Assembly (NCBI GenBank): GCA_035063785.1
Contig: JAPSFS010000001.1
Coordinates: 348,636-412,635, forward strand
Source: Comamonas_C sp026954015
GTDB taxonomy: Bacteria > Pseudomonadota > Gammaproteobacteria > Burkholderiales > Burkholderiaceae_C
Direction: 5' to 3'
DNA length: 64,000 bases
The notes under the pieces were generated by a model. It was given only the letters and a program-made list of their open reading frames with translations, did no database searches and was not told the origin of the DNA. Positions 56,088 through 64,000 of this stretch are shown one piece after another. The first letter of the stretch is position 1, and every line of letters begins with the position of its first letter. The position numbers and the translations under genes were made by a program.

Positions 56088-57229
56088 GCGTCTCCTCCCT
56101 TTTTCTGTCTTGGCAAGGCTTTCCGACCCTTCTCCAACTGCTTCACCGGCTGCGCGATGGCTACCTCAAAGTCTTTCTCTACCGGCGACGGCAGATTGCG
56201 AACCCGCGCCTGATATTCGGCATAGGCCGCTTCCGCCTTGTCCAGCGCCGCCTTGGCCTGCACCTTGCCAGCGTGGGTCAAGATGTCCTTGCGCGTCATG
56301 CGCAGAAAGTTATCCAGCTCGGTAGCCCAATCGCGCATGGTCATGGGCTGATGCGCCTGTGCCTGCAATTCCGCCACCTCGATATAGGCCGTAACGATGC
56401 GGTTGAGCGTGTCCAGCTCTTCGGCGTTGAGGTAGTTCTTGGCGATGCCCACGTCTGCCTTGCGCACCGGCCCGCCCTTGCTGGCAGCGGCCCAACTGGT
56501 CAAGCCCATGTTCGGTGCCTTGGCATCCACGCGCTGCGCGATCAGCTCGGCCGCCGTGTGGCCGTGCGCCGCCCAGTGCATCTTGTTCTGCACCGTGGCA
56601 AAGAACTGCTGCGAGGTTTCCGTGTGCGGGTCGTAGTCCAGGCTGGTGGCGTAGATGTCCAGCACCTTGCGCCAGAACACCTTCTCCGACGAGCGGATGT
56701 CGCGGATGCGCGCCAGCAGCTCTTCGAAATACTCGGCATCGTCACCGCGCTTGAAGCGCTCATCGTCCAGCAGCACGCCTTTGCGCAAGTAGGTCTTGAG
56801 CTGCTCCGTGGCCCAGCGGCGGAACTGTGTGCCACGATGCGACTTCGCCCGGTAGCCGATGGCCAGCGCCACCTCCAGGTTGTAGTGCTTGAGGCTGCGG
56901 CTGACCTGCCGCCCGCGCTCCTGCCGAACTTGTAAGTACGGCTTACAAGTTGCCGCCTCCTGCAATTCCCCGGTCTGGTAGATGGCGCGGATGTGCTGGG
57001 TGATGTTCTGTGGCGAGCTTTGGTAGAGGTCGGCCAACTGCTGCTGGGTCAGCCACACGTCGCCCGCCTCAAAGCGCACCTGCACGCGGGTCTGGGCGTC
57101 CTCGGTCTGGTAGAGCAGAAACTCGCCTTGCCCGGTGGTGGGTAGAGCGGCCATTGGTCCCGCAGCTTGCACGGCGGCAGATTGTGTCGGCGGTGTCAAC
57201 ACAATTTTTGCGTCAGTTTTCTTCGCCAT
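56084..57229 (-). CDS. RhuM-like virulence/RM-associated protein
   Basis: 381 residues from the ATG at 57229. Family features: VWLTQQQLADLYQSSPQNITQHIRAIYQTGEL, SLKHYNLEVALAIGYRAKSHRGTQFRRWATEQLKTYLRKG, LLARIRDIRSSEKVFWRKVLDIYATSLDYDPHTETSQQFFATVQNKMHWAAHGHTAAELI and PMTMRDWATELDNFL. RhuM was named from Salmonella pathogenicity island 3; its function is unclear and it often sits inside type I RM operons. It overlaps hsdS by 17 bp and hsdR by 4 bp. Confidence 0.88.
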   Translation of the reverse strand: MAKKTDAKIVLTPPTQSAAVQAAGPMAALPTTGQGEFLLYQTEDAQTRVQVRFEAGDVWLTQQQLADLYQSSPQNITQHIRAIYQTGELQEAATCKPYLQVRQERGRQVSRSLKHYNLEVALAIGYRAKSHRGTQFRRWATEQLKTYLRKGVLLDDERFKRGDDAEYFEELLARIRDIRSSEKVFWRKVLDIYATSLDYDPHTETSQQFFATVQNKMHWAAHGHTAAELIAQRVDAKAPNMGLTSWAAASKGGPVRKADVGIAKNYLNAEELDTLNRIVTAYIEVAELQAQAHQPMTMRDWATELDNFLRMTRKDILTHAGKVQAKAALDKAEAAYAEYQARVRNLPSPVEKDFEVAIAQPVKQLEKGRKALPRQKKGGDA

Positions 57230-58613
57230 CGGCGTCCTCCTCGGCGGGTTCGGCTTCATCCTCGCCCAGCGCGGCCAAATCGTCGTCGCTCACCACATCG
57301 TCGGGGCCGGGCTGCCAGCCGCGCACGTCCACCTGGCCGGTGACGGCATCAAAGATCAGGCGGTCACGGTATTCGCGGATCAGTTTGATTTCGTCCTCGG
57401 CGCGGGTGATGGCTTCGTCCAGCGGCGCGCTCTCTGTCTTGATGTGCGCAACGATGGCCTGCTGCTCCTCCACGGTCGGTGGCAGCGCTACAGGGAAGCG
57501 CCCCAGCACAGTCTCTGCGATGGCGGGGTAAGCAATGCCGATGGAGTTCGCCGCCACTCGGTTCACGAAGGCACTGCTCTGGATGACGTAGCCGAGGTAT
57601 TCGGGCTCCACACTCTTGCCGGGCGTGAGCACCGCAAACCCAGTGGATGCGATCAGGTCATCGGTGTCCTCACTGACATACCAGATGGCCTTCAGGTACG
57701 TCCGTACAGTCGAGATGATGGTGTCGCCTCGGCGGAGAACACGACGCGCTCGCGACGGCGCGGCCTCGAAACGGATGCGCTCAAGCTCCTTCGCCAAGCG
57801 CCCAGTTTGCACCGAGCCGATGTCCACGTAGCGGAACTCAAAATCTGGATTGGTCTTTTGGCCCAGCGTGCGGGCATTGAGTCGCACCCAACGTTTGAGC
57901 GGCTTCACTTCCCAATGTTCCGGCACCTGGCCGAGCCATTCGATACCGGAAGGCTTCAGCGCGACCGCAGCGTCGAGGCCGCGCGTGACGGCGTGATCGA
58001 TGATGCGCAGCTTCTGTTCGGTGAGCAGCTTGATGAGATCGCGCTTGGCCTTGATGAAGCGGGCGATGTGCGCGTCCTGCGCACGCAGGTAGGCGACGAT
58101 CTGGTCTTGCTCCTCCTGTGGTGGCAACAACGCAGACACGTTGTAGAAGTCGTCCGTGTAGAGACGCCAGAAACCTTCAACAATGCCTTTTGTTCGCCGC
58201 CGGAATTCCCCGACATACATCGGCGTCTTAAAAAGCAATTCGCAATATCGGACGGATGCTTCGCCTTTAGGACGAAGCACGGTGTAGTCCGGGCTGACCA
58301 CACCGGCTTGCTTGGCGCGAGCAAATACACCGAGATGCGCTTTCAAACGGTTCAGCACCAAGTCGCTTTCTTCCACGAGCTTGCCGCCCGCATAGTTCTC
58401 CGACTGAAGGCTTTTCCGGTTCAAGTGCTTGCTCGGTACGAGACCGTGAACCTGACTCATTGAAAGGTGCGTTTCCTCGCCGTGCAGCGAGCGACGATCA
58501 ACTTCCCGGAACAGAAAGCGATTGCGGCGCGTCTGCCAATGCGCAGGAATCTCGCCAACCCACGGAAGTCCGGAATCGCGATAGTTTGGATACGCGCTCG
58601 CCACCGCCATCAC
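57213..58613 (-). CDS. hsdS: Type I restriction specificity subunit S
   Basis: 466 residues. Two target-recognition domains, each introduced by a similar stretch: DSGLPWVGEIPAHWQTRRN near the N-terminus and PSGIEWLGQVPEHWEVKPLK near 230. Each TRD ends in a conserved helical part (PPQEEQDQIVAYLRAQ; PPTVEEQQAIVAHIKTE), together giving the bipartite recognition site. An acidic C-terminal tail (DDDLAALGEDEAEPAEEDADGEE) follows. Overlaps hsdM by 4 bp. Confidence 0.95.
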   Translation of the reverse strand: MMAVASAYPNYRDSGLPWVGEIPAHWQTRRNRFLFREVDRRSLHGEETHLSMSQVHGLVPSKHLNRKSLQSENYAGGKLVEESDLVLNRLKAHLGVFARAKQAGVVSPDYTVLRPKGEASVRYCELLFKTPMYVGEFRRRTKGIVEGFWRLYTDDFYNVSALLPPQEEQDQIVAYLRAQDAHIARFIKAKRDLIKLLTEQKLRIIDHAVTRGLDAAVALKPSGIEWLGQVPEHWEVKPLKRWVRLNARTLGQKTNPDFEFRYVDIGSVQTGRLAKELERIRFEAAPSRARRVLRRGDTIISTVRTYLKAIWYVSEDTDDLIASTGFAVLTPGKSVEPEYLGYVIQSSAFVNRVAANSIGIAYPAIAETVLGRFPVALPPTVEEQQAIVAHIKTESAPLDEAITRAEDEIKLIREYRDRLIFDAVTGQVDVRGWQPGPDDVVSDDDLAALGEDEAEPAEEDADGEEN

Positions 58614-60988
58614 GCCGCCCCCACGATCTTGTGCAGCAAGCCTTCGCTCTGCCGCTCCAACGCCAGAATGTCAGCGCGGATTTCTTCCAGCGTGCGCAGC
58701 GGCGTAGGCTTGTAGAAATAGCGAGCGAACGAAATTTCGTAGCCGATCTGGGTCTTGTCCGTGGCGATCCAGGCGTCCGGCGCGTGCGGCAGCACTTCGC
58801 GGGCAAAGAAGGCGTCGATGCCACCCGGTTCCTTCAACGGCACCTGCTCGGTGTCGCGTAGCTCGCTGTCGGGCTCGTACTCGACCATGAAGCGATCCTT
58901 ACCCACGGTCTCCAGGTACGCGCTATCGAAGCCGGGCTCGAAGTGTTCGCCCGCCTTGAGCTTGCTGCGCTTGGCAATGACCGGCGGCACGGCTTCGTCG
59001 CGCCAGCTGACCGCCTTGTAGATGGCCTTCTTCTCCGGCGCGCCGAGCTTGTCGCCCTGCACCTTCAGGGCCGCATCGAAGCGCGTGCGGAACTCATTGT
59101 GGTCGTCGAACACGGCGCTGCCCAATGCCTGTTGCACCCGTTGCGCCACGTCCATCAGCGCCTTGTCGCGCTGCCACGTCGATGCGTCGAGCAACTTCTT
59201 GCGGCGCTTGGCGGGCACGGCTTGACGTGCAGTTGCAGCCTCGCCATCATCGCCGCTGTCTTCGCCGTCGTCATCTTCGTTCTCGTCCTCACCTTTCAGC
59301 CACGCCTCGATAGCCGGCTTGCGCTTGGCGAACTCGGTGTAGAGCGCGTCGCCGTGGGTGGCGTAGATTTCGGCGCGCAATGCCTCGTCGCCGGTAGCAA
59401 AACGCAGGGGTGCGATGCGGTCGTCGGAGAGCTGACTTTTTAGTCGCAACGGGCGCTCGACGGTGATTTTCCAGTAACCGAAGTCCTGGGTGTCGAACCA
59501 CTTCGATTCCGCCGTCTCAGCACGCTCGCCCAGATACAGGTCGAGGATGCGGGCGATGTCGGCCTCACCCAGTTCGCAGTTCTTCTTGCCGAGGTTGCGG
59601 CGCAGCGGCGCGAACCACTGGCTGGCGTCGATCAACTGCACCTTGCCACGGCGCGCTTCGGCCTTTTTGTTGGCCAGCACCCAGATGTAGGTGGCAATGC
59701 CGGTGTTGTAGAAGATGTTGAGCGGCAGGGCGATGATGGCTTCCAGCCAGTCGTTCTCCAGCACCCAGCGGCGGATGTTGCTTTCGCCCTGACCCGCGTC
59801 GCCGGTGAACAGCGCCGAGCCGTTGTGCACCAGCGCGATGCGGCTGCCCAGCGCGGTGTTGTGCTTCATCTTTTGCAGCTTGTTCACCTGGAACATGAGC
59901 TGCCCGTCGCTGGAACGGGTGATGAGCTTGAACTCGTTGTTGCCCGCGTGGCTGACGATGAAGCGCGGGTCGTTGAACTCCCTCTTGCCGCCCATGCGCT
60001 CCAGATCGGTCTTCCAGCTCTTGCCGTAGGGCGGGTTGGAGATCATGAAGTCGAACTCGCGGCTGCGGAACTGGTCGGCGGATAGCGTCGATTTGTCTGC
60101 GCCACCGACGATGTTCTCCGCTGCGCCGCCTTCTCCCTTCAGCAGCAGGTCGGCCTTGCAGATGGCGTAGGTTTCGTCGCTGATTTCCTGCCCGAACAGG
60201 TGGATGGAAACTTCCTTGCCGTGGGCTTCGGCCAGTTCGTGCAGGACTTCTTCAGCCACGGTGAGCATGCCACCGGTGCCGCAGGAGCCGTCGTAAAGCG
60301 AGTAGGTGCTGGACTCGATACGCTCGGCCACCGGCAGAAACAGCAGCTTGGCCATGAGCTGCACCACGTCACGTGGGGTGAAGTGTTCACCCGCCTCCTC
60401 GTTGTTTTCTTCGTTGAAGCGGCGAATCAGCTCCTCGAACACCGTACCCATGCCGTGGTTGTCGAGCGCGGGCAGCTTGATGCGGCTATCGGCGTCCTTG
60501 ACCGGCAGCGGCGAGAGATTGACCTCGGGGTCGAGAAAGTCGTCGATCAGGTAGCCAAGGACGTGCGAATCCACCAGCTTCTGGATCTGGTTGCGGAAAT
60601 TGAACTTGGTGAGGATCTCCTGCACGTTAGGCGAGAAGCCGTCCAGGTACGCAATGAAGTCATCGCGCAGGCGCTGCCCCGCCGCGCTGGCCTTGAGCTT
60701 GGCAAGCGTGAATTCGCTGACGTTGTAAAAGGCTTGGCCCGCCGCCATGCGCAGCGCGCCGTCCTGCTCGGCCACCTTGTGGGTGTCGAGGAACTTCTTG
60801 CGCTCCAGCACCGCGTCCTTGGTGGCTTCGAGCACGGCATCGAGCCGTCGCAACACGGTGAAGGGCAGGATCACGTCGCGGTACTTTCCGCGCACGTAGA
60901 CATCGCGGAGGCGGTCGTCGGCGATGTTCCAGATGAAGTCGGAAATCCACTTGATCTGGCTTTGGTCTTGTTGTTGTTTCTTCTGCAT
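58610..60988 (-). CDS. hsdM: Type I restriction DNA methyltransferase subunit M
   Basis: 792 residues from the ATG at 60988, with GAGGAA upstream. The N-terminal HsdM helical domain is at 1-150. The N6-adenine methyltransferase core has YDGSCGTGGML (SAM motif I) and MISNPPYGKSW (motif IV NPPY). The C-terminal part holds an acidic linker (EDENEDDDGEDSGDDG) and a long extension (VAQRVQQALGS, PLRTLEEIRADILALERQSEGL). Longer than the classical ~530 residues, so of the extended subtype. Confidence 0.96.
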   Translation of the reverse strand: MQKKQQQDQSQIKWISDFIWNIADDRLRDVYVRGKYRDVILPFTVLRRLDAVLEATKDAVLERKKFLDTHKVAEQDGALRMAAGQAFYNVSEFTLAKLKASAAGQRLRDDFIAYLDGFSPNVQEILTKFNFRNQIQKLVDSHVLGYLIDDFLDPEVNLSPLPVKDADSRIKLPALDNHGMGTVFEELIRRFNEENNEEAGEHFTPRDVVQLMAKLLFLPVAERIESSTYSLYDGSCGTGGMLTVAEEVLHELAEAHGKEVSIHLFGQEISDETYAICKADLLLKGEGGAAENIVGGADKSTLSADQFRSREFDFMISNPPYGKSWKTDLERMGGKREFNDPRFIVSHAGNNEFKLITRSSDGQLMFQVNKLQKMKHNTALGSRIALVHNGSALFTGDAGQGESNIRRWVLENDWLEAIIALPLNIFYNTGIATYIWVLANKKAEARRGKVQLIDASQWFAPLRRNLGKKNCELGEADIARILDLYLGERAETAESKWFDTQDFGYWKITVERPLRLKSQLSDDRIAPLRFATGDEALRAEIYATHGDALYTEFAKRKPAIEAWLKGEDENEDDDGEDSGDDGEAATARQAVPAKRRKKLLDASTWQRDKALMDVAQRVQQALGSAVFDDHNEFRTRFDAALKVQGDKLGAPEKKAIYKAVSWRDEAVPPVIAKRSKLKAGEHFEPGFDSAYLETVGKDRFMVEYEPDSELRDTEQVPLKEPGGIDAFFAREVLPHAPDAWIATDKTQIGYEISFARYFYKPTPLRTLEEIRADILALERQSEGLLHKIVGAA

Positions 60989-60999
60989 CGATACGTTCC

Positions 61000-62718
61000 T
61001 CAGCTCGCCGCCGTGCCTGTGGCGACGGCGAGATTCCAATGGTCTTTGAGGACGCCCACAAGGCGCTTCTGACGTTCGGCCAGAAGCGTGGGCGTCCACT
61101 CGTTCTCTGATCTGACTTCCTGCGTCAGCACGAAGGGCGACGCCTTGCCTTTGCCCCTGAAGTAGGCGTCCTTCTTCTTGGCAAAGTCGTAGTTGCTGGC
61201 AGACGAGTTCTTGTTCCTATCCAGCGGAACCAGATTGGCCAAACGGTGCGTCCAGCCATCGCGCTCGTCTTCATCCGGGAACCATTTGATCCAGTCCGAA
61301 CCGTCGGGCGGTGTTTGCGGCAGGACGTGCTCGAGCGACACGGCATCTTGAAGCTGCACTCCGGGGGCGCGCACCAAGGACTCAAGGCGCAAGACCAGCG
61401 CCATCCTGGCCTTGGGCAGATCGTCGTAAACGTCGCCATCGAGTGCCGCGACGAACTTACGCTTTTGCGCGTCTGTCAGGGCCAGCGTGGTGAGCGTGGC
61501 CAGATCTCCCTTGAAGGTCTCCGGTTCAATCTCCTTGGTGAGCGCGGCGTAGGTTTCGATGCGCTCGTTGATGCCCACCTTGGTGACCAACAGGAAATAG
61601 GTCAGGCGTTCCAGTGACTGGAAAAACTCTGCGAGCAGCTTGGGTTGCTGCCGGAAGCGCTTGAAGTAGACCAGTGCCGGGGGCACCCAGTCCTTGAAGT
61701 CCACGCGGTTGAGCCAAGACAGGTGCTCGTTGATCGTCTCGGCGTGCTCGGTGGCTTCGAAGTCGGCATCGCGCACGAAGTCCCACACCTCGGCGTAAGG
61801 CTTGATGACCTTGTCGACGAGGTCGATGGGAGCCTTGTACTCGGTGACGTGCTCCTGAAATTCCTTGACCAGTGTTGCCCGCTGCTTCTGCTTGGCGTAG
61901 ATGGTGCGGATGTGGCCGAACAGATCGCCAAAGGCGTCGCGGCCCAATGTGCTTTCGATGCGGCTCCACTCTTTGGCGTAGGCGCGGCTCTTGACGTCGC
62001 CTGCCGTGGTGCGGATCAGGCCGAGCACCTGCGCCTTGATGATGTCAATAGGCGCGAGGTCGAGCCCCCGGTTGTTGAGCACGGAAAAGATGCGGTACGC
62101 GGCTTCAAGATCGGGCGTGGAGATGACGACGAGCGAGCAGTCGTTGGCGAGGAACTGCCAAAGCGCGATCAGGTCGGCGGGCGGCAGCGCCTTGGCCTTG
62201 GCCAGCAGTAGCGTGGCGTTTTCGCGGTAGCGTAGGCGGCTGTCTTCCAGCTTATCGGTGCTGGCGACCAACTGCGCGATGCCACCCGGCTCCTGAATGT
62301 TGGTACGGAAGAAGTCAGCATCTTCCTCGCGGGCGGTCAACCGGTATTCGTTTTTCTCTCCGAGGCTGACCTTGCCCTTCTTGTAGAGGAAATCGGTGAT
62401 GTCGTCAGCGGCGTGCGGCATGGCTTCGCGCAGCACCGCGAACAGCATCGTCAGTGTGGACAGGCGCTGCTGGCCATCGACCACCGACGATTTCGGCTCC
62501 CGGTCGTTCTTGATCAGAACGATGCTGCCGAGGAAGTATTGGCTGGTCGCACCGGAGACACGGGCGTCCTGCATCGCCGAGATCAGATCGTCGAACAACT
62601 CGCCCGCCTGCTCGATCGTCCAAGCATAGGGGCGCTGGTAGTCCGGAATCTCGAATTGGTAGCTGCCCTCGAAAATCTCGCGGATCAGTTTGTCGTGGGC
62701 TTCAAGTGTCTTGGCCAT
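61000..62718 (-). CDS. DUF262/DUF1524 protein (GmrSD-like)
   Basis: 572 residues. The DUF262 part carries FEIPDYQRPYAWTIEQAGELFDDL and VVDGQQRLSTLTML, the DGQQR motif of the GmrS-type (ParB-like) domain. The C-terminal part has VSLEHVLPQTPPDGS and LANLVPLDRNKNSSASN, the His-containing HNH-like DUF1524 (GmrD-type) motif. GmrSD relatives are modification-dependent or anti-phage nucleases; the target here is unknown. It lies 11 bp upstream of hsdM, so the two are cotranscribed. Confidence 0.9.
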   Translation of the reverse strand: MAKTLEAHDKLIREIFEGSYQFEIPDYQRPYAWTIEQAGELFDDLISAMQDARVSGATSQYFLGSIVLIKNDREPKSSVVDGQQRLSTLTMLFAVLREAMPHAADDITDFLYKKGKVSLGEKNEYRLTAREEDADFFRTNIQEPGGIAQLVASTDKLEDSRLRYRENATLLLAKAKALPPADLIALWQFLANDCSLVVISTPDLEAAYRIFSVLNNRGLDLAPIDIIKAQVLGLIRTTAGDVKSRAYAKEWSRIESTLGRDAFGDLFGHIRTIYAKQKQRATLVKEFQEHVTEYKAPIDLVDKVIKPYAEVWDFVRDADFEATEHAETINEHLSWLNRVDFKDWVPPALVYFKRFRQQPKLLAEFFQSLERLTYFLLVTKVGINERIETYAALTKEIEPETFKGDLATLTTLALTDAQKRKFVAALDGDVYDDLPKARMALVLRLESLVRAPGVQLQDAVSLEHVLPQTPPDGSDWIKWFPDEDERDGWTHRLANLVPLDRNKNSSASNYDFAKKKDAYFRGKGKASPFVLTQEVRSENEWTPTLLAERQKRLVGVLKDHWNLAVATGTAAS

Positions 62719-62733
62719 TGCGTTTGTTCTTTC

Positions 62734-63633
62734 CTATCGTTTCTTGGCGCTGCTCGGGGCTTGATAGCCCGGAGCCAGCTTTGCGTTCTCAACGCCGTAC
62801 AGCGCCAGCGGATCGCTGAGCCACAGGCGGTACTGTTCTTCCTTGAGCCGGTGGTCGGGCGAGCAGTCCACGCTCCAGCGCAGCAGCATGTAGCCTGCGA
62901 CGGCGGCGCGAACGCGCATCCGGATTGAGCCGTCTGTCATCCCATAGTCCATCTTGATGATCTCGGGGCGTTCAAGGCGCGGGTGCGGCACGAAGTCCAG
63001 CTCGACAATGCGCGTCCACTGGATGTCGTTGTCCGGTCGCTCGTTGGCCTGCGGCTCCTCATCAAGCAGCGTGGGCGCTTCGATGCGGGTGACGACGAAG
63101 TCCCGGAACTCGCCGCTCTTCCTATCAAATGCCCGGATGTGCCAGCGCAGCCCGGTGTCCACCAGCGCAAAGGGCACGATGACCCGCTCGGACTCTCCGC
63201 TGCTCATTGAGTGGTAGCGGATGGCGACGGGTCGCTTGGCGTGGATCGCCCGGCAGACCGGGGCCAACACATCCATCCTGGGATTGCTCAGGGCGGTGGG
63301 TGACTCGCACGGAAGCAGCGGCTGCGTTGCGCCGTTCACGCCATCGCCGAAGCCCAGAGCCAGCGCCGACAGCACGCGCTGCGATGCGTGGTCGAACAGC
63401 GGGGAGAACGCCTGCCCGATGCGGTAGATCTTGTTGCTACCGTCAAAGGTGATGTTCTGCGGTGCGATTTCCCGGTACAGCGCCAAGTCACGTGTCGCCC
63501 CTGCTGGAGCCACACCGAAGCGCCCAATCAGGTCTGGGCGACCGATCTCACCGAAGAAGTAGAGCCGGAAGTCGATGTAGGCCAGCCGCTCTCGCTGGGC
63601 GTGACTCAAGCTCTCGACGCGCTGGGGATGCAT
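62734..63633 (-). CDS. WYL-domain transcriptional regulator, BrxR/CapW-like
   Basis: 299 residues from the ATG at 63633, with GAGGAG upstream (a GTG at 63654 is an alternative). A winged-HTH N-terminus has RLAYIDFRLYFFGEIGRPDLIGRFGVAPAGATRDLALYREIAPQNI, the BrxR/CapW form. A central WYL-type fold has IRYHSMSSGESERVIVPFALVDTGLRWHIRAFDRKSGEFRDFVVTRI, and a C-terminal (WCX) part follows. Known relatives repress anti-phage operons and are relieved on infection. It heads this operon and is 15 bp from the DUF262 gene. Confidence 0.86.
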   Translation of the reverse strand: MHPQRVESLSHAQRERLAYIDFRLYFFGEIGRPDLIGRFGVAPAGATRDLALYREIAPQNITFDGSNKIYRIGQAFSPLFDHASQRVLSALALGFGDGVNGATQPLLPCESPTALSNPRMDVLAPVCRAIHAKRPVAIRYHSMSSGESERVIVPFALVDTGLRWHIRAFDRKSGEFRDFVVTRIEAPTLLDEEPQANERPDNDIQWTRIVELDFVPHPRLERPEIIKMDYGMTDGSIRMRVRAAVAGYMLLRWSVDCSPDHRLKEEQYRLWLSDPLALYGVENAKLAPGYQAPSSAKKR

Positions 63634-64000
63634 GGTCAGGTGCTCCTCACCCACGGAAGATGACGGTAAGACCGAAATTGGTTGTTCGATTGCTCATTGC
63701 TAGGCAGTTTACATCATCAAATTGATGACATAATACTTTGCGACGGAAGCTGGGGCAATGAGGTATGGCGAGTGAATGCCGGGGTGCTGTGAAGTTGATC
63801 GGTTTGCGCTACTCGCCGTCCAGGATTTTGCTTGTCATCGGCCAGCGCCTACGATGCTTTCCATCTGCATATGACCCAGGATAGAATGAAATTTATGTAG
63901 TCACATAATTTCTTATGCCTGATGCCCACACTTTTTGCCTGGCTTGGTAACTCAGACCTTCGCGCCTCGGAAGATGCGTCGGGCACAGACTTCGGTCCCA
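63634..64000. other. Upstream region of the defence operon
   Basis: About 370 bp. Beyond the promoter and palindrome above, I see no supported gene to the window end. Confidence 0.5.
63714..63758 (-). promoter_or_regulatory. Defence-operon promoter with palindromic operator candidate
   Basis: On the minus strand, -35 TTGCCC (complement of 63753-63758), 17-bp spacer, -10 TATTAT (complement of 63730-63735). A 15-bp palindrome TCATCA-AAT-TGATGA at 63714-63728 lies just downstream of the -10, over the expected start site. A repressor bound there would block transcription; the WYL protein is the likely binder. Confidence 0.6.

Noticed and set aside
53139..56213. Long plus-strand open frames opposite hsdR
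   Set aside because: Shadows of the intact hsdR reading frame.

Overview
The window comes from a GC-rich betaproteobacterium, most likely a Comamonadaceae member (Acidovorax/Comamonas-like). The support is the housekeeping gene set, the tmRNA tag ANDERFALAA, and a short partly palindromic repeat (AGCGCTTG...CAAGCGCT...AGCTAT) scattered through the chromosome. This placement is inference; no database search was possible.

Layout. (1) 1-18.7 kb is chromosomal backbone: the 3' part of a POT-family peptide transporter, a LuxR-type regulator, a putative Tat lipoprotein with a small secreted partner, a DsbA-like thioredoxin protein, a GGDEF-EAL c-di-GMP protein behind a good FliA (sigma-28) promoter candidate, a FeeM-like acyltransferase, a tightly coupled leftward run (RNB ribonuclease > TonB-like protein > aroE > mtgA > ruvC), clpS-clpA and a TDT/SLAC1 anion transporter. 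(2) 18.9-21.6 kb is a nested mobile element: an IS30 copy with 28-bp inverted repeats and a CCT target duplication sits inside an older, frameshifted IS5-like element. (3) 21.6-30.4 kb is an AT-richer acquired catabolic segment: LysR regulator, IS481 remnant, truncated cytochrome P450, and genes resembling the terephthalate dioxygenase pathway (tphA2-A3-B-A1) plus a TctC/Bug-type solute-binding protein. (4) 30.5-44.3 kb returns to backbone: metY, a CoA-binding protein, an MltB-like transglycosylase, sbcB, a membrane protein, glnD, map, purL and the tmRNA gene ssrA.

(5) 44.6-52 kb, directly after ssrA, looks like a mobile or prophage-derived island. A leftward serine-recombinase operon carries two tandem HTH paralogues and a DUF2924 protein. 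Divergent from it are an XRE regulator and an ImmA/IrrE protease. Phage-like genes follow: a frameshifted gene, a DUF2793 protein, a gene with an in-frame amber codon, a holin-like protein, an endolysin and nested Rz/Rz1 spanins. (6) 51.97-63.6 kb is a seven-gene leftward defence operon: BrxR/CapW-like WYL regulator > DUF262/DUF1524 (GmrSD-like) > hsdM > hsdS > RhuM-like > hsdR > HrgA-like. A palindromic operator candidate overlaps its promoter region.

The two best candidates for a poorly described system are the composite type I RM / DUF262 / RhuM / HrgA operon under a WYL repressor, and the divergent terephthalate-type cluster with a LysR regulator and a P450 remnant.
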